From: Sulfurimonas sp. HSL-1656
Lineage (GTDB): Bacteria; Campylobacterota; Campylobacteria; Campylobacterales; Sulfurimonadaceae
DNA length: 64,000 nt
Direction: 5' to 3'
Assembly (NCBI RefSeq): GCF_039645585.1
Contig: NZ_CP147915.1
Span: 2,232,001 to 2,296,000 of the forward strand
Shown: piece by piece, positions 55,689-63,852 of the stretch
How positions within the stretch are numbered: the first letter of the stretch is position 1
How the letters are laid out: every line of letters begins with the position of its first letter
The notes under the pieces: model-generated
The model's database searches: none
What the model saw: the letters and a program-made list of their open reading frames with translations, nothing else
What the model was told of the DNA's origin: nothing
Made by a program: the position numbers and the translations under genes

Positions 55689-56092
55689 AACGTCAGCTCC
55701 TCTTCGGTTTCGTAGATCTTGAAGTGGTGGTTGGCAAGATGCTGATTTGAAATTTCTTTGTAAATCTTATAGGAAGCGACATCCCTTGCCAAAGAGGCCG
55801 CAACGTCAAAGGCGAGCGCGTGTATCAGTGAATCGTCAAGATCGATCTCGTCGGTAGCATTCAGAGCCTGTACCGGCACCCTTAGATAAACACCAGGCTC
55901 TATGGTGCGTAGGATGTTATTGTTCGCGTAGTCCGTCACCTTCAGCCGAAGCACGACCGCCTGCTCCGCAAGACTCAAAACGCTTTGATGCACGAGTACG
56001 GCCAGCACGTCTAGTGCAGGGACTTTGAGTCCGCCCCTGGCGCGAAGGCTCGCATCTATCATGGTCTGAAGCGCTTCAAGTGTCATCGTCAT
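55685..56092 (-). CDS. Phage head-tail region protein of unknown function
   Basis: 135 residues, helical at both ends (TLEALQTMIDASLRARGG, HALAFDVAASLARDVASYKIYKE) with a beta middle (PGVYLRVPVQALN). Placement directly after the major capsid gene is where adaptor or head-completion proteins are usually found, but no match can be claimed. Confidence 0.55.
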   Translation of the reverse strand: MTMTLEALQTMIDASLRARGGLKVPALDVLAVLVHQSVLSLAEQAVVLRLKVTDYANNNILRTIEPGVYLRVPVQALNATDEIDLDDSLIHALAFDVAASLARDVASYKIYKEISNQHLANHHFKIYETEEELTL

Positions 56093-56137
56093 GTCTCCTT
56101 AGTAAGAGCCTCCGAAGAGGCCCATGTAAGCCGACCG

Positions 56138-57151
56138 TTACGCCGTCAGACCTACGCCGATTGCGAACGCATCGGCATTGCGAACTTCCATTGTGGTGGA
56201 GGTGTAGTAGCGCTTCGCCTTTGCCGTCTTCGATGTCGGGACGTCTTCGAGGTTTGTTTCAACCAGCGGGGCGTCCTTGAGGTAATCGAAGTTGCCGGCG
56301 ATGAATGCGTCACCGAGGCCGTACTTGTCGCTCAGGAAGCGGGACAGGCGGATGTTGATCGTTCCGAAGTCCGTTTCGAGAGAGACGACGTTGCGGACCG
56401 CTTTGTTCTCGTTGCCGAGCTGGCGCGTGACAAATCCGTTGAACGCCTTTTTCAGGTTCGCACCGACGTAGATGTCCTTGACGGTTTCTCCCGCGTCGTA
56501 GATGGACTGCAGGACAGTGTTCATGCGGTCCTCTGTCAGCGTTGCAGCCATACCGTCAGACGCCCACGTATAGTCTCCGCCTGCGCCTCCTGTGTCGAAC
56601 GCAAAGACGTTGCCGCGGCGTCCGGCAGTTGTGGCGCCGAAGGTTGCATCACCCTTTGCCAGGTAGTAGAACAGACCGGCCATTTCACCGGCCAGCACTT
56701 CGGTACGGATCTGCGGAGCCATAAAGACAGAGACGCGCGGGTCTGCATCGCGCCCGAGGCCGTACTTCATGTACTCGAGCTTCAGCGCGTGCTCTTTCGC
56801 TTTCTTTGCGACCTCATAGGCCATCTCGTTACCGCCGTATGTGGCAACGGCCATCATGTCGCGGGACACCATGACCTCTGTGGTCACGATCTCGACGGCA
56901 TTGGTGCGCTTCTGCTTCGTTGATTCCGCATCGCCTGTGAAGTCTGCGATCTCAAGCTGCGGGCTGCGTGTCGGGTCTGCAATCGGATCGATGATCCAGG
57001 AGTGCTCGATACCCTTCGCTTTGGACTTACCGACCTTTGACGTGATCGGGGTTTCGGTAGCGCCGATCTGGATTACGGCGTCATGTACCGAGGGCTTGAT
57101 ACCTTCGCGGGATGTAGCCGGGGCCTGATACCCTGTGGATGTAATAGCCAT
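56138..57151 (-). CDS. Major capsid protein, HK97-like (DUF5309 / SU10 type)
   Basis: A 337-residue protein. GQEG-like start (MAITSTGYQAPATSREG), HSWIIDPIADPTRSPQLE, KRTNAVEIVTTEVMVSRDMMAVATYGG, the long helix NEMAYEVAKKAKEHALKLEYMKYGLG and the C-terminal TNLEDVPTSKTAKAKRYYTSTTMEVRN fit the SU10 major-capsid family. A 15-bp motif shared with another phage gap lies 73-87 nt upstream (57224-57238). It is one of the most strongly supported phage calls here. Confidence 0.82.
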   Translation of the reverse strand: MAITSTGYQAPATSREGIKPSVHDAVIQIGATETPITSKVGKSKAKGIEHSWIIDPIADPTRSPQLEIADFTGDAESTKQKRTNAVEIVTTEVMVSRDMMAVATYGGNEMAYEVAKKAKEHALKLEYMKYGLGRDADPRVSVFMAPQIRTEVLAGEMAGLFYYLAKGDATFGATTAGRRGNVFAFDTGGAGGDYTWASDGMAATLTEDRMNTVLQSIYDAGETVKDIYVGANLKKAFNGFVTRQLGNENKAVRNVVSLETDFGTINIRLSRFLSDKYGLGDAFIAGNFDYLKDAPLVETNLEDVPTSKTAKAKRYYTSTTMEVRNADAFAIGVGLTA

Positions 57152-57223
57152 CTTCTCGTTCCTCTTCTTTTAAGAATTCCGGCTTTTTCAAGCCTTTCGA
57201 GAGGATTTTCGCGCTTATGGCAC

Positions 57224-57238
57224 TGCAAAATATATGGA
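57224..57238. promoter_or_regulatory. 15-bp motif, copy A, upstream of the capsid gene
   Basis: TGCAAAATATATGGA here is identical to 62721-62735, in the only other sizeable minus-strand gap of the phage cluster. Read on the minus strand it is TCCATATATTTTGCA. It lies 73-87 nt before the capsid start, so it is a candidate late-gene promoter or operator. Confidence 0.6.
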
Positions 57239-57255
57239 GGTTTTTACCGTGTCTG

Positions 57256-57261
57256 TATAAT
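57256..57261 (+). promoter_or_regulatory. -10 box of the phage lipoprotein gene
   Basis: A perfect TATAAT in GTCTGTATAATGTT, 46 nt before the GTG start at 57307. The extended core TATAATGTT recurs at 57838-57846 before the second plus-strand gene. Confidence 0.65.
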
Positions 57262-57306
57262 GTTTGGACATAGTTCAGCGGAGGGTTACCGCACAAAGGA
57301 ATAAAC

Positions 57307-57828
57307 GTGAAGATTCTTGATATTGCTTTGATGGGAGTTGCGGCCATGCTGCTGGCAGGGTGCGCCGGAAACAGCTACGTCGATACTGCCGGGGAGGTGT
57401 TCGCCACGCCGCTTTACACGAAGTCCATTTCATGCACCGACGGGAACGGGAGCGTCGTTCAGGTGAAGAAGGGCGACGACGACTTTGAATACAACGGCGA
57501 TTTCTTCGAGGGTAGCATCTATACGAAACACGGTCTCTTCTTCATGGAGGGAGAAGGTGGTTCCGCAGTCGTCATCGCATACCCAAACGACATCAGGATC
57601 TCCTACAACGACGGAGGCACCGTTTTCCTCGATTGCAATGACAGCGACCGTTTCGGCGCCCCGCTGAACTATACTATGACGGAGCCTGAATATGCTTATG
57701 CTTCATGGCAAGAGGTCGATGCGGAAATAGAGCGGATGAAGCAGGCAGAGATTGCGCGTAAAAAAGCAATAGAGCAGTGCAGGAAGGAAAACCCGGCATG
57801 GCTTATCGAAAAGAAATGCAGAGAGTAG
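57307..57828 (+). CDS. Phage-encoded lipoprotein (plus-strand moron)
   Basis: 173 residues from a GTG start with AAAGGA eight bases upstream. The signal peptide MKILDIALMGVAAMLLAGC ends in a clear lipobox, so the protein is lipidated and probably sits in the outer membrane. The mature part has two disulfide-capable cysteine pairs and a charged C-terminal helix (WQEVDAEIERMKQAEIARKK). It lies alone on the plus strand inside a minus-strand structural cluster and has its own promoter, as lysogenic-conversion genes do. Superinfection exclusion is a plausible but unproven role. Confidence 0.82.
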   Translation: MKILDIALMGVAAMLLAGCAGNSYVDTAGEVFATPLYTKSISCTDGNGSVVQVKKGDDDFEYNGDFFEGSIYTKHGLFFMEGEGGSAVVIAYPNDIRISYNDGGTVFLDCNDSDRFGAPLNYTMTEPEYAYASWQEVDAEIERMKQAEIARKKAIEQCRKENPAWLIEKKCRE

Positions 57829-57837
57829 CCGTTCTGG

Positions 57838-57843
57838 TATAAT
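57838..57843 (+). promoter_or_regulatory. -10 box before the 40-residue membrane protein
   Basis: TATAAT (GGTATAATGTTC) sits 7 nt before the ATG at 57850. If it is used, transcription would start at or near the ATG and give a leaderless messenger. Confidence 0.5.
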
Positions 57844-57849
57844 GTTCAA

Positions 57850-57972
57850 ATGCATGATTTTGATTACGCGCCCTATGGAGCGGTAGGCGGGGACCATTGG
57901 TGGCACTTCCTTGTGTTGGCGATTTACGCCTCCGCCGGGATGTACTACATGTGGCACACTAGGGAGACTTGA
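57850..57972 (+). CDS. 40-residue membrane protein, possibly leaderless
   Basis: MHDFDYAPYGAVGGDHWW then a hydrophobic helix (HFLVLAIYASAGMYYM) and a short WHTRET tail. It follows the phage lipoprotein by 21 nt and overlaps the 3' end of the convergent 1153-residue gene by 14 nt. No Shine-Dalgarno is visible. Small single-helix proteins next to phage exclusion genes are common, but no family is recognised. The open frame is short, so it could be spurious. Confidence 0.5.
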   Translation: MHDFDYAPYGAVGGDHWWHFLVLAIYASAGMYYMWHTRET

Positions 57973-60900
57973 TCTTCTCCCGCTGTGTTTTCTGGCGCTG
58001 CTTCGCCTTGTCGTATGTGAGCACGTTTGTCCCCATAATGTTCAGTAGCTCCTCTGTCGTTGTTCTCGGGGTGACGACCGAATCCTTTCTACGCTGCTGC
58101 TGATCTAAGACGCGGCTCTCTACCAGATTGAAAGCCTGGTCCAAAACGTCCGGCATCGGCAGAACATTCTGCACCGTATATTTTCCAAGATCGTATACCG
58201 CTTTCGACCCATCTTTTCTCGTGATCGGCCTGTTGAAATAGGCGTTATTGTTCTTGATGACGTCCACGGCCGGCTGCCATGTGCCGAAGTTCAGGAACCC
58301 GCGCAGGAACTCAACCGGGTTTGCAAGTTCTCCATGCGGGAGCCACTTGTCCACTTTCAGCGTCGTTACCTCTTTGCCGTCGGTGTAGATCGGGATGCGC
58401 TTGTATGCGAATCCCTCCTTTGGCATGTCCTCGCTGGTTGTGAACGGCAGTGGGGCATCGATACCAGCCCCTTCGTAGATGGCAGACATTGCAGCGATGA
58501 TGCCCAGCGCCCTGGTGGGATGCTCTTTCATCTGCCGCATCAGGATAGGGATGGAATAGTACGTCCATGACATGAACGGGGTGATCCCGGATCCGCGCAA
58601 CCACTGCGCCGCCTCGCTCATCGGCTTCGAGTAGTCCGGGATGGTGCGGTTGACGTGCGTGATCGCTTCACCGAACGGCTCCCCGCGGTCCACAAGTGCC
58701 TTCAGTAGGCTGAAGCGCATTACGTTGTCCTCTCCCTCGTAAACGTTGCCAACGTTGCGGTGGATGCTTCTGATAACCCCGCCGGACTCCTTCGTGTTGT
58801 TGACGTACCGGTTCAGGATGTCGTTGAGCTGCGATCGTCCGAACAGCCCTGCGGCTTCCGCCTGCATGTATAGCTTCACATCGTCGTCTGCCATCAAGGC
58901 GTCAATGGCACGCTTCTCTTCGTCGCTGAGGCCGATGAGTCTCTTTGCATCCAGCTCTTTGAGTTTACTGACCTTGATCGACGCCTGCAGACCTCTCCTA
59001 GCATTGTTCATCGCCGTTATAGGGTTGACCCCTTCCATGTACTGCAGCGTGACGTTTGACATGAGGTTATTTACGTGGGCCTTTGGGTTGTAGAGTGTAT
59101 GCGAACTCTTCCAGAGCGAGATGTATGTCCGCATCCCTTCTCGGAACTTGTGCGCCGCCTCATCTGGGTTGTGCCCGAAGAATGCGTTGGAATAGAAGTC
59201 GATGTCTTTTGCCACGTCGCGCGGAACCCACTTCTGGTTAAGGGCCCCGTACCGTTTGCCTTGAAGCTGCATGTAGGCGCCTTTCATCGTATCGTCTACC
59301 GCGTCATGCACATAGCCGGTATCGGTCAGCACCTTTTTTAGGAACTGGCCGTTGGCGATCATGTCATCCATGCGTGAAAGTGTTTCGGGCAGTGAGTAGG
59401 CGATATCCTCGACCTCTCCCCATCTTGCACGCTGCTCCGGCGTCCAGTCCTGCGAGAAACGGTACTGCCCATTCTCCATACGGTGCGCCTCTATCTTCCC
59501 ATCGAAGAAGTCACCGATCTCCCCGCGCTGCAGCAGGTCATCGTATTCTGCTTTCGGCCCTGTCCACGTATTGCCCCTTGAGTAGACGCCCTTGATCGTT
59601 TTCTTATTGGTGAACGCAGCCGCCCGGCCTTCGGCCATCGTTTTCATGTAGGAACGGTGGAGGTACCGGCCTTTAAACTTCTCGAACTGCGAAGGATCAA
59701 GAATGCCGAGGTCAACCAGCTGCTGCCCCTTCTGGTTGATCTTGTCGATGTACTCATCTGCGAACGTCTTAATGGACGGGTGCAGGGCTGTGTCTCTATT
59801 GCCGCTCATGTAGCGGTAGAGGTCTCTGCTTGTGCCTTCATCCATGAGCAAAAGCTGTCGGTGCAGTTTTTCGTAGTTTACCTGGTTGCCGTTGATGCTG
59901 CGGAACAGATCGTCACGCAGCGACATGTAGTCACCGCGGCCATAGATTTTATGCCCAGTGATGATGTTCGTTACATCGGAGTCTTTGACGGTTTCCCACG
60001 CCTGATTTATCCGTCCGCCTGCAAGGTAGTCCGCGGTCTTGTAGGCTGCTTTTGCAGGAACCTTCACAAGTGATCGGATGATGTTGTCCATGCCCTTCTC
60101 TGCTGTGTCGCTCAGGAACGCACCTCCGCTGTGCATCATCATGATCCCATTTTTATCTGCTCCCGGTGTCTTGAAACTTTTTTCTGGAAACAGATTTTCA
60201 GCTTCTTTCTGAAGAGCACGATTCTCAACATAATCTGCACGCGCCTTTGCGATTGACAGCCCGTCCTCTGTGAGTGGATACTTGCTATCTGCTACGTTGT
60301 GCGTGTTTCCGTTGAATCTCTGTACCTCATAACCGTCTTTGGTCTTTACGACGAACGTGTCTCCATTCTGATGCATCAGTCCTGCTTTGATGTCTTCTGG
60401 TAGGAGTTGTATGCTCTGCTCCTGCTTGAGCATTGCATCATACTCCTGCATCTGTTCAGGCGTCATGGTCTTGTATGCAGCGTCAGCGTCAGGCTTCGGC
60501 TTGAATGCCTGTGCATTGGTCTGCTTCAGTACGTCCTCGCTGCTTCCGTGTATGACTTCGTTCATCAAACGTTCTGCGCTTTTTGCCCGTCTTGCGTTGG
60601 CGTCAGTTTCTGCAACGGCCAAGCTCTGTACCCTTGCGTCTTCAGCCAGCTTTGCTGCCTTATCAACGTACGGCATAGGAGGGTTGTTCGGCACCATTCT
60701 GAAATTCGGTTCATACGGCTTTGGCGGGATCGGCGTCTCTACCCTGTACTGGTCCTGCACTTTGGGGTAGGCGCTCTTCGGCTTCAGCCCTGCCGCCTGC
60801 ATCAGCTCGTCGGTGCTCATCTCTGAGACGTGTTTCTTCGACGTCAGCGCTTCGGCCACATCGATGGACTGCTGGTCTGGTACAAAGGTGTCTGCATTCT

Positions 60901-61420
60901 TAGCAGCCGTCTTTGTCGCGCCTGTACGCAGCGAGTCGATGTAACGCTTTTCGGCTGCATACCCGGCACCTATACCCACGAGCAGACCGGCACCAAGCCT
61001 TACGGCCCCTGCTGCGGTTGGATGCTCCTGCTGGAAGTTTGCACCCATCGCCTCGTCTGCGCCTTCAATCGCAGCCTGTGCTCCGACGTCGCCGACAATG
61101 GAACCCTTCGTGAAGCTGAGACCGCCTGTGATCTGTTTCCCGGCGTTCTGGGCTGTCTTTGGCACTGTTGTCGCAAGTTTCGGCGCAAAGTGTTGCGCTG
61201 CTTTGTTCAAAACTCCTGTTCCGGCCCGTACAAGTCCTGTCAGCGCAAACTCTGGCGACACGACGGGGTATTGCATTGCCTGCGACTCCGCAGACGGAAA
61301 CGTTTTATCATCAGGGATGAACGCATCTTTCGGTGCCTTGACGCGCACCTTGTCCATCATCGCATGGATCTCTTTGTAGTCGTCTGAGTTGCCGTCGGGG
61401 ATGAAAGTGTTATTGTCCAT
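57959..61420 (-). CDS. Very large virion/ejection-type protein (1153 residues)
   Basis: 1153 residues. The N-terminal third is low-complexity with TAAGAVRLGAGLLVGIGAGYAAEKRYIDSLR and charged linkers. The centre (~430-760) is helical (DDLFRSINGNQVNYEKLHRQ, YRYMSGNRDTALHPSIKTFADEY). The region ~780-1010 (VNNLMSNVTLQYMEGVNPITAMNN, FSLLKALVDRGEPFGEAITHVNRTIPDY, GITPFMSWTYYSIPILMRQM) resembles the large polyvalent protein domain LPD38 of phages and elements. It occupies the place where short-tailed phages keep DNA-ejection proteins. Its catalytic role, if any, is not visible. Confidence 0.65.
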   Translation of the reverse strand: MDNNTFIPDGNSDDYKEIHAMMDKVRVKAPKDAFIPDDKTFPSAESQAMQYPVVSPEFALTGLVRAGTGVLNKAAQHFAPKLATTVPKTAQNAGKQITGGLSFTKGSIVGDVGAQAAIEGADEAMGANFQQEHPTAAGAVRLGAGLLVGIGAGYAAEKRYIDSLRTGATKTAAKNADTFVPDQQSIDVAEALTSKKHVSEMSTDELMQAAGLKPKSAYPKVQDQYRVETPIPPKPYEPNFRMVPNNPPMPYVDKAAKLAEDARVQSLAVAETDANARRAKSAERLMNEVIHGSSEDVLKQTNAQAFKPKPDADAAYKTMTPEQMQEYDAMLKQEQSIQLLPEDIKAGLMHQNGDTFVVKTKDGYEVQRFNGNTHNVADSKYPLTEDGLSIAKARADYVENRALQKEAENLFPEKSFKTPGADKNGIMMMHSGGAFLSDTAEKGMDNIIRSLVKVPAKAAYKTADYLAGGRINQAWETVKDSDVTNIITGHKIYGRGDYMSLRDDLFRSINGNQVNYEKLHRQLLLMDEGTSRDLYRYMSGNRDTALHPSIKTFADEYIDKINQKGQQLVDLGILDPSQFEKFKGRYLHRSYMKTMAEGRAAAFTNKKTIKGVYSRGNTWTGPKAEYDDLLQRGEIGDFFDGKIEAHRMENGQYRFSQDWTPEQRARWGEVEDIAYSLPETLSRMDDMIANGQFLKKVLTDTGYVHDAVDDTMKGAYMQLQGKRYGALNQKWVPRDVAKDIDFYSNAFFGHNPDEAAHKFREGMRTYISLWKSSHTLYNPKAHVNNLMSNVTLQYMEGVNPITAMNNARRGLQASIKVSKLKELDAKRLIGLSDEEKRAIDALMADDDVKLYMQAEAAGLFGRSQLNDILNRYVNNTKESGGVIRSIHRNVGNVYEGEDNVMRFSLLKALVDRGEPFGEAITHVNRTIPDYSKPMSEAAQWLRGSGITPFMSWTYYSIPILMRQMKEHPTRALGIIAAMSAIYEGAGIDAPLPFTTSEDMPKEGFAYKRIPIYTDGKEVTTLKVDKWLPHGELANPVEFLRGFLNFGTWQPAVDVIKNNNAYFNRPITRKDGSKAVYDLGKYTVQNVLPMPDVLDQAFNLVESRVLDQQQRRKDSVVTPRTTTEELLNIMGTNVLTYDKAKQRQKTQREKIKSP

Positions 61421-62417
61421 TTTCGATAAAGTACCCGTTCACGATGGTGCCGCGCTTGCCATTGAATGATCCGGTCGTTCCGTCTGCGTACTGCGCGTAT
61501 GGGCCTTTCGGCTTCTCCGGTTTTGTCGGTGCTTTCTGCGGAGCATTGAAGCCGTCGAATGTGTCACCTGTGAAAAATCCGGGCTTATCGACGATGCCAG
61601 GGTAGTACCCTTTCTTCTTGTAGAAGTTGTAAGCGTAGTCGTTCTCGGCGTTGTTGAAGTCGTTGACATCGTACGGTGCGTTTTCTACATAAGCTTCACG
61701 CGCTTTGCGGTCGCGCTCTTCGACCTGGCTGTTCATATTGGCAGACTGTGCCTCTCGATACATCTGCATCCACGGATCGACCGGACGCGGTGCATATTCA
61801 CCGAGTCTAATGCGATCTGCCGGGTTGGAGGTATTGACCATAAACACACCGTCGCCGGTGTTGACGGAACGGTACTGTCCCTTGTTGGCATAGTCGCCAA
61901 GACGTACGCGCTGCATCGGGTCTGCATTATTGACCATAAATACGCCGTCTGCTGTGTCGACCTTGCTGAATGACGGGGTGATGGGTTTGCGGTACACCGG
62001 CACGTTTGTTTTCCCGGTCTCCCCTGTCTTAGGGTTGAAGGTTCCGTAGTTCATCTCCCCCTCGAACAGTTTGAGGTCCGGGCGTGCGCGGTCGAGTTCC
62101 ACCTGCGCTTTGACGGCATTGCCGAAACGGTTTTGCGTAAAGACGTTTGGGTTTGATGGGTCGTAACCTGTTTCTTTTGCGAGGGATGGATAGGCGGGTA
62201 CCCCGGCTCGTGCGAACCCGCCGAGTTCAGCGTTCTTATCGGCTACGGCCTGGTCCTGCACGGACTGCCGCATGTTGAGCTCTTGCTTGACATTCTGATC
62301 ATGTGTTACACTATTGCCATAATCTTGTGCAAGCTTCCCTGCGCGGTAGAAGCCGTCCCCGATAGCGCTTCCGTAGCTGGTATCGAGACGTGGTACGGTT
62401 GGGCGGAACATTACCAT
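61410..62417 (-). CDS. Phage protein with two internal ~30-residue repeats
   Basis: 335 residues from the ATG at 62417, preceded by AGGGGGATAGC; the longer start has no ribosome-binding site. Two copies of a unit DGVFMVNxxxPxxRxRLGxYA lie near residues 150-210, and a Pro/Lys-rich linker (PQKAPTKPEKPKGPY) precedes the C-terminus. Its stop overlaps the start of the 1153-residue gene by 11 nt. No family is recognised; it may be an ejection or internal virion protein. Confidence 0.6.
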   Translation of the reverse strand: MVMFRPTVPRLDTSYGSAIGDGFYRAGKLAQDYGNSVTHDQNVKQELNMRQSVQDQAVADKNAELGGFARAGVPAYPSLAKETGYDPSNPNVFTQNRFGNAVKAQVELDRARPDLKLFEGEMNYGTFNPKTGETGKTNVPVYRKPITPSFSKVDTADGVFMVNNADPMQRVRLGDYANKGQYRSVNTGDGVFMVNTSNPADRIRLGEYAPRPVDPWMQMYREAQSANMNSQVEERDRKAREAYVENAPYDVNDFNNAENDYAYNFYKKKGYYPGIVDKPGFFTGDTFDGFNAPQKAPTKPEKPKGPYAQYADGTTGSFNGKRGTIVNGYFIENGQ

Positions 62418-62427
62418 GCTATCCCCC

Positions 62428-62670
62428 CTATACCGTCGGTACGGCGTATGTGCCGAGACCGCCGAACGCATTGGAGACGGCATCTTCGTTCTTCTTGCGC
62501 TGGTTCAGGAAATCCTTGTACTGCGTGTTATACGCATTTTTCTGAAAGTTGAGCGCGTCGTTCCCGAGCTTGTAATTCATAATTCCGCCCGCAATAGAGC
62601 CTAACCCTGCCCCAAATGTCCCAAGCGCTTTCATGTTGTCGGCGTTTGTAAACCAGTCCCATCCTGACAT
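62428..62670 (-). CDS. Small phage virion protein
   Basis: 80 residues: a Gly-rich segment (ALGTFGAGLGSIAGGIMNYKLG) followed by a basic helix (KNAYNTQYKDFLNQRKKNED). This is the pattern of small internal virion proteins encoded before ejection proteins in short-tailed phages. It starts 50 nt after the second copy of the 15-bp motif. Confidence 0.55.
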   Translation of the reverse strand: MSGWDWFTNADNMKALGTFGAGLGSIAGGIMNYKLGNDALNFQKNAYNTQYKDFLNQRKKNEDAVSNAFGGLGTYAVPTV

Positions 62671-62720
62671 GATGTTACCCCCTGAAGGTTGTTTTTACAC
62701 GAATCTATCGCATCGCCCGG

Positions 62721-62735
62721 TGCAAAATATATGGA
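62721..62735. promoter_or_regulatory. 15-bp motif, copy B
   Basis: TGCAAAATATATGGA, identical to 57224-57238, lies 51-65 nt before the start of the 80-residue gene on the minus strand and after the scaffold-like gene. Confidence 0.6.
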
Positions 62736-62767
62736 CATTTGTACTCGGCGATAGGATAGGGAGGGCT

Positions 62768-63589
62768 TCAACCCCCTCCTATCATGTCGAGGATTGCACG
62801 CCCCTGCTCGAGTGTGCTGTCCGCTTCTTTCAGACGATCCATGGGGCTCTTCGAAGTTGCAGCCGTGTCTGCCCCCGTTGCCTGTACGATTGGGTCAGGC
62901 GTCGGTGCTGCCGGTTTGGCAAACTTCTCCGTCCAGATCTGGCGCCACCCTGCAGGGTTGTCCATCGCTGCCGCTTTTGAAATGATATTTCCGTTCGCAT
63001 CGCGGGCAGGCATTCCGTTCGGGAGCATGTAGGGCTCTTTTGCCATCGTTGCAAGCTCTTTCGCCACCAGGTCAGGGTTGAAATCCGGCACCTCCGCTTT
63101 AAGCGCGTTGATGTCGCTCTCGACCTGCTTCTGGTAAGCCTGCATCTGCTGCGCCGTCATGGTCTGCTCGTTCTGCTGCAGTTGCTGCTTCAGGCGCTCG
63201 TTTTCAGCCTGCAGATCATCGATTCCTAGGCGCTTTCTCAGTTCTGCCATAGCCTGCTCTTCTTCTGTCGGCTCCGGCTTGTTCTGTTCTGCCTGCTGCT
63301 GCATCTGCTGCTCGAATCCTGCCTGCCTTTCATTCATCTGCTGGATGGCGGCCAGGATCGCCGCAGTGTCTGCCCCGGGGACAGGTGCTGCAGGTGTAGG
63401 CTCCGGAGCCGGTTTAGGAGCTGGCGCCGCTTCAGCTGGTGGCTGAGCAGCCTGCTGAGGTTCAGGTTCCTGAGAGGGCTGTGCTGGGACCGGCTCACCC
63501 TCCCCGTCCGTGACGGCTTCAATCAGCGTGTTCAACGCCCCGACATTCCCTTCGCCGCCGAAGTCGTTCATATCGATAGGTGTGCTCAT
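62768..63589 (-). CDS. Scaffold-like phage protein
   Basis: 273 residues: an acidic N-terminus, a Pro/Ala linker (EPQQAAQPPAEAAPAPKPAPEP), a Gln/Glu coiled coil (QMNERQAGFEQQMQQQAEQ, LQAENERLKQQLQQNEQTM) and a charged C-terminal part ending RAILDMIGGG. Acidic, coiled-coil proteins of this kind encoded next to the portal are usually capsid scaffolds. Here the capsid gene is displaced by 5.6 kb. Confidence 0.7.
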   Translation of the reverse strand: MSTPIDMNDFGGEGNVGALNTLIEAVTDGEGEPVPAQPSQEPEPQQAAQPPAEAAPAPKPAPEPTPAAPVPGADTAAILAAIQQMNERQAGFEQQMQQQAEQNKPEPTEEEQAMAELRKRLGIDDLQAENERLKQQLQQNEQTMTAQQMQAYQKQVESDINALKAEVPDFNPDLVAKELATMAKEPYMLPNGMPARDANGNIISKAAAMDNPAGWRQIWTEKFAKPAAPTPDPIVQATGADTAATSKSPMDRLKEADSTLEQGRAILDMIGGG

Positions 63590-63594
63590 CTTAT

Positions 63595-63852
63595 TTACTC
63601 CTCAATATCGAATCCGCGCCCGTTGGCGTCTTTTTCCTGCTGGTCCTTGATAATGGCGTACGGCATCGTGATGATCTCGTCAATAACCGCAAGCTGGTCC
63701 GCAGCACTCATACGTTCGTTCACCTTGTTAGGGCCTGTAACCAATCTGTAGAGGGTTTCCCGCTTCCCCTGAAGTTCCCCCACCAGGATGGCCCACCCAT
63801 CCGATTGCGTCAGCGCCGCCAGCGCCGTGATTTTGTCCGAGTTCTGGCTCAT
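63595..63852 (-). CDS. Small phage head-region protein
   Basis: 85 residues: MSQNSDKITALAALTQSDGW, LVGELQGKRETLYRLVTG and a charged C-terminus (KDQQEKDANGRGFDIEE). It precedes the scaffold-like gene by 5 nt. No family is recognised. Confidence 0.6.
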   Translation of the reverse strand: MSQNSDKITALAALTQSDGWAILVGELQGKRETLYRLVTGPNKVNERMSAADQLAVIDEIITMPYAIIKDQQEKDANGRGFDIEE

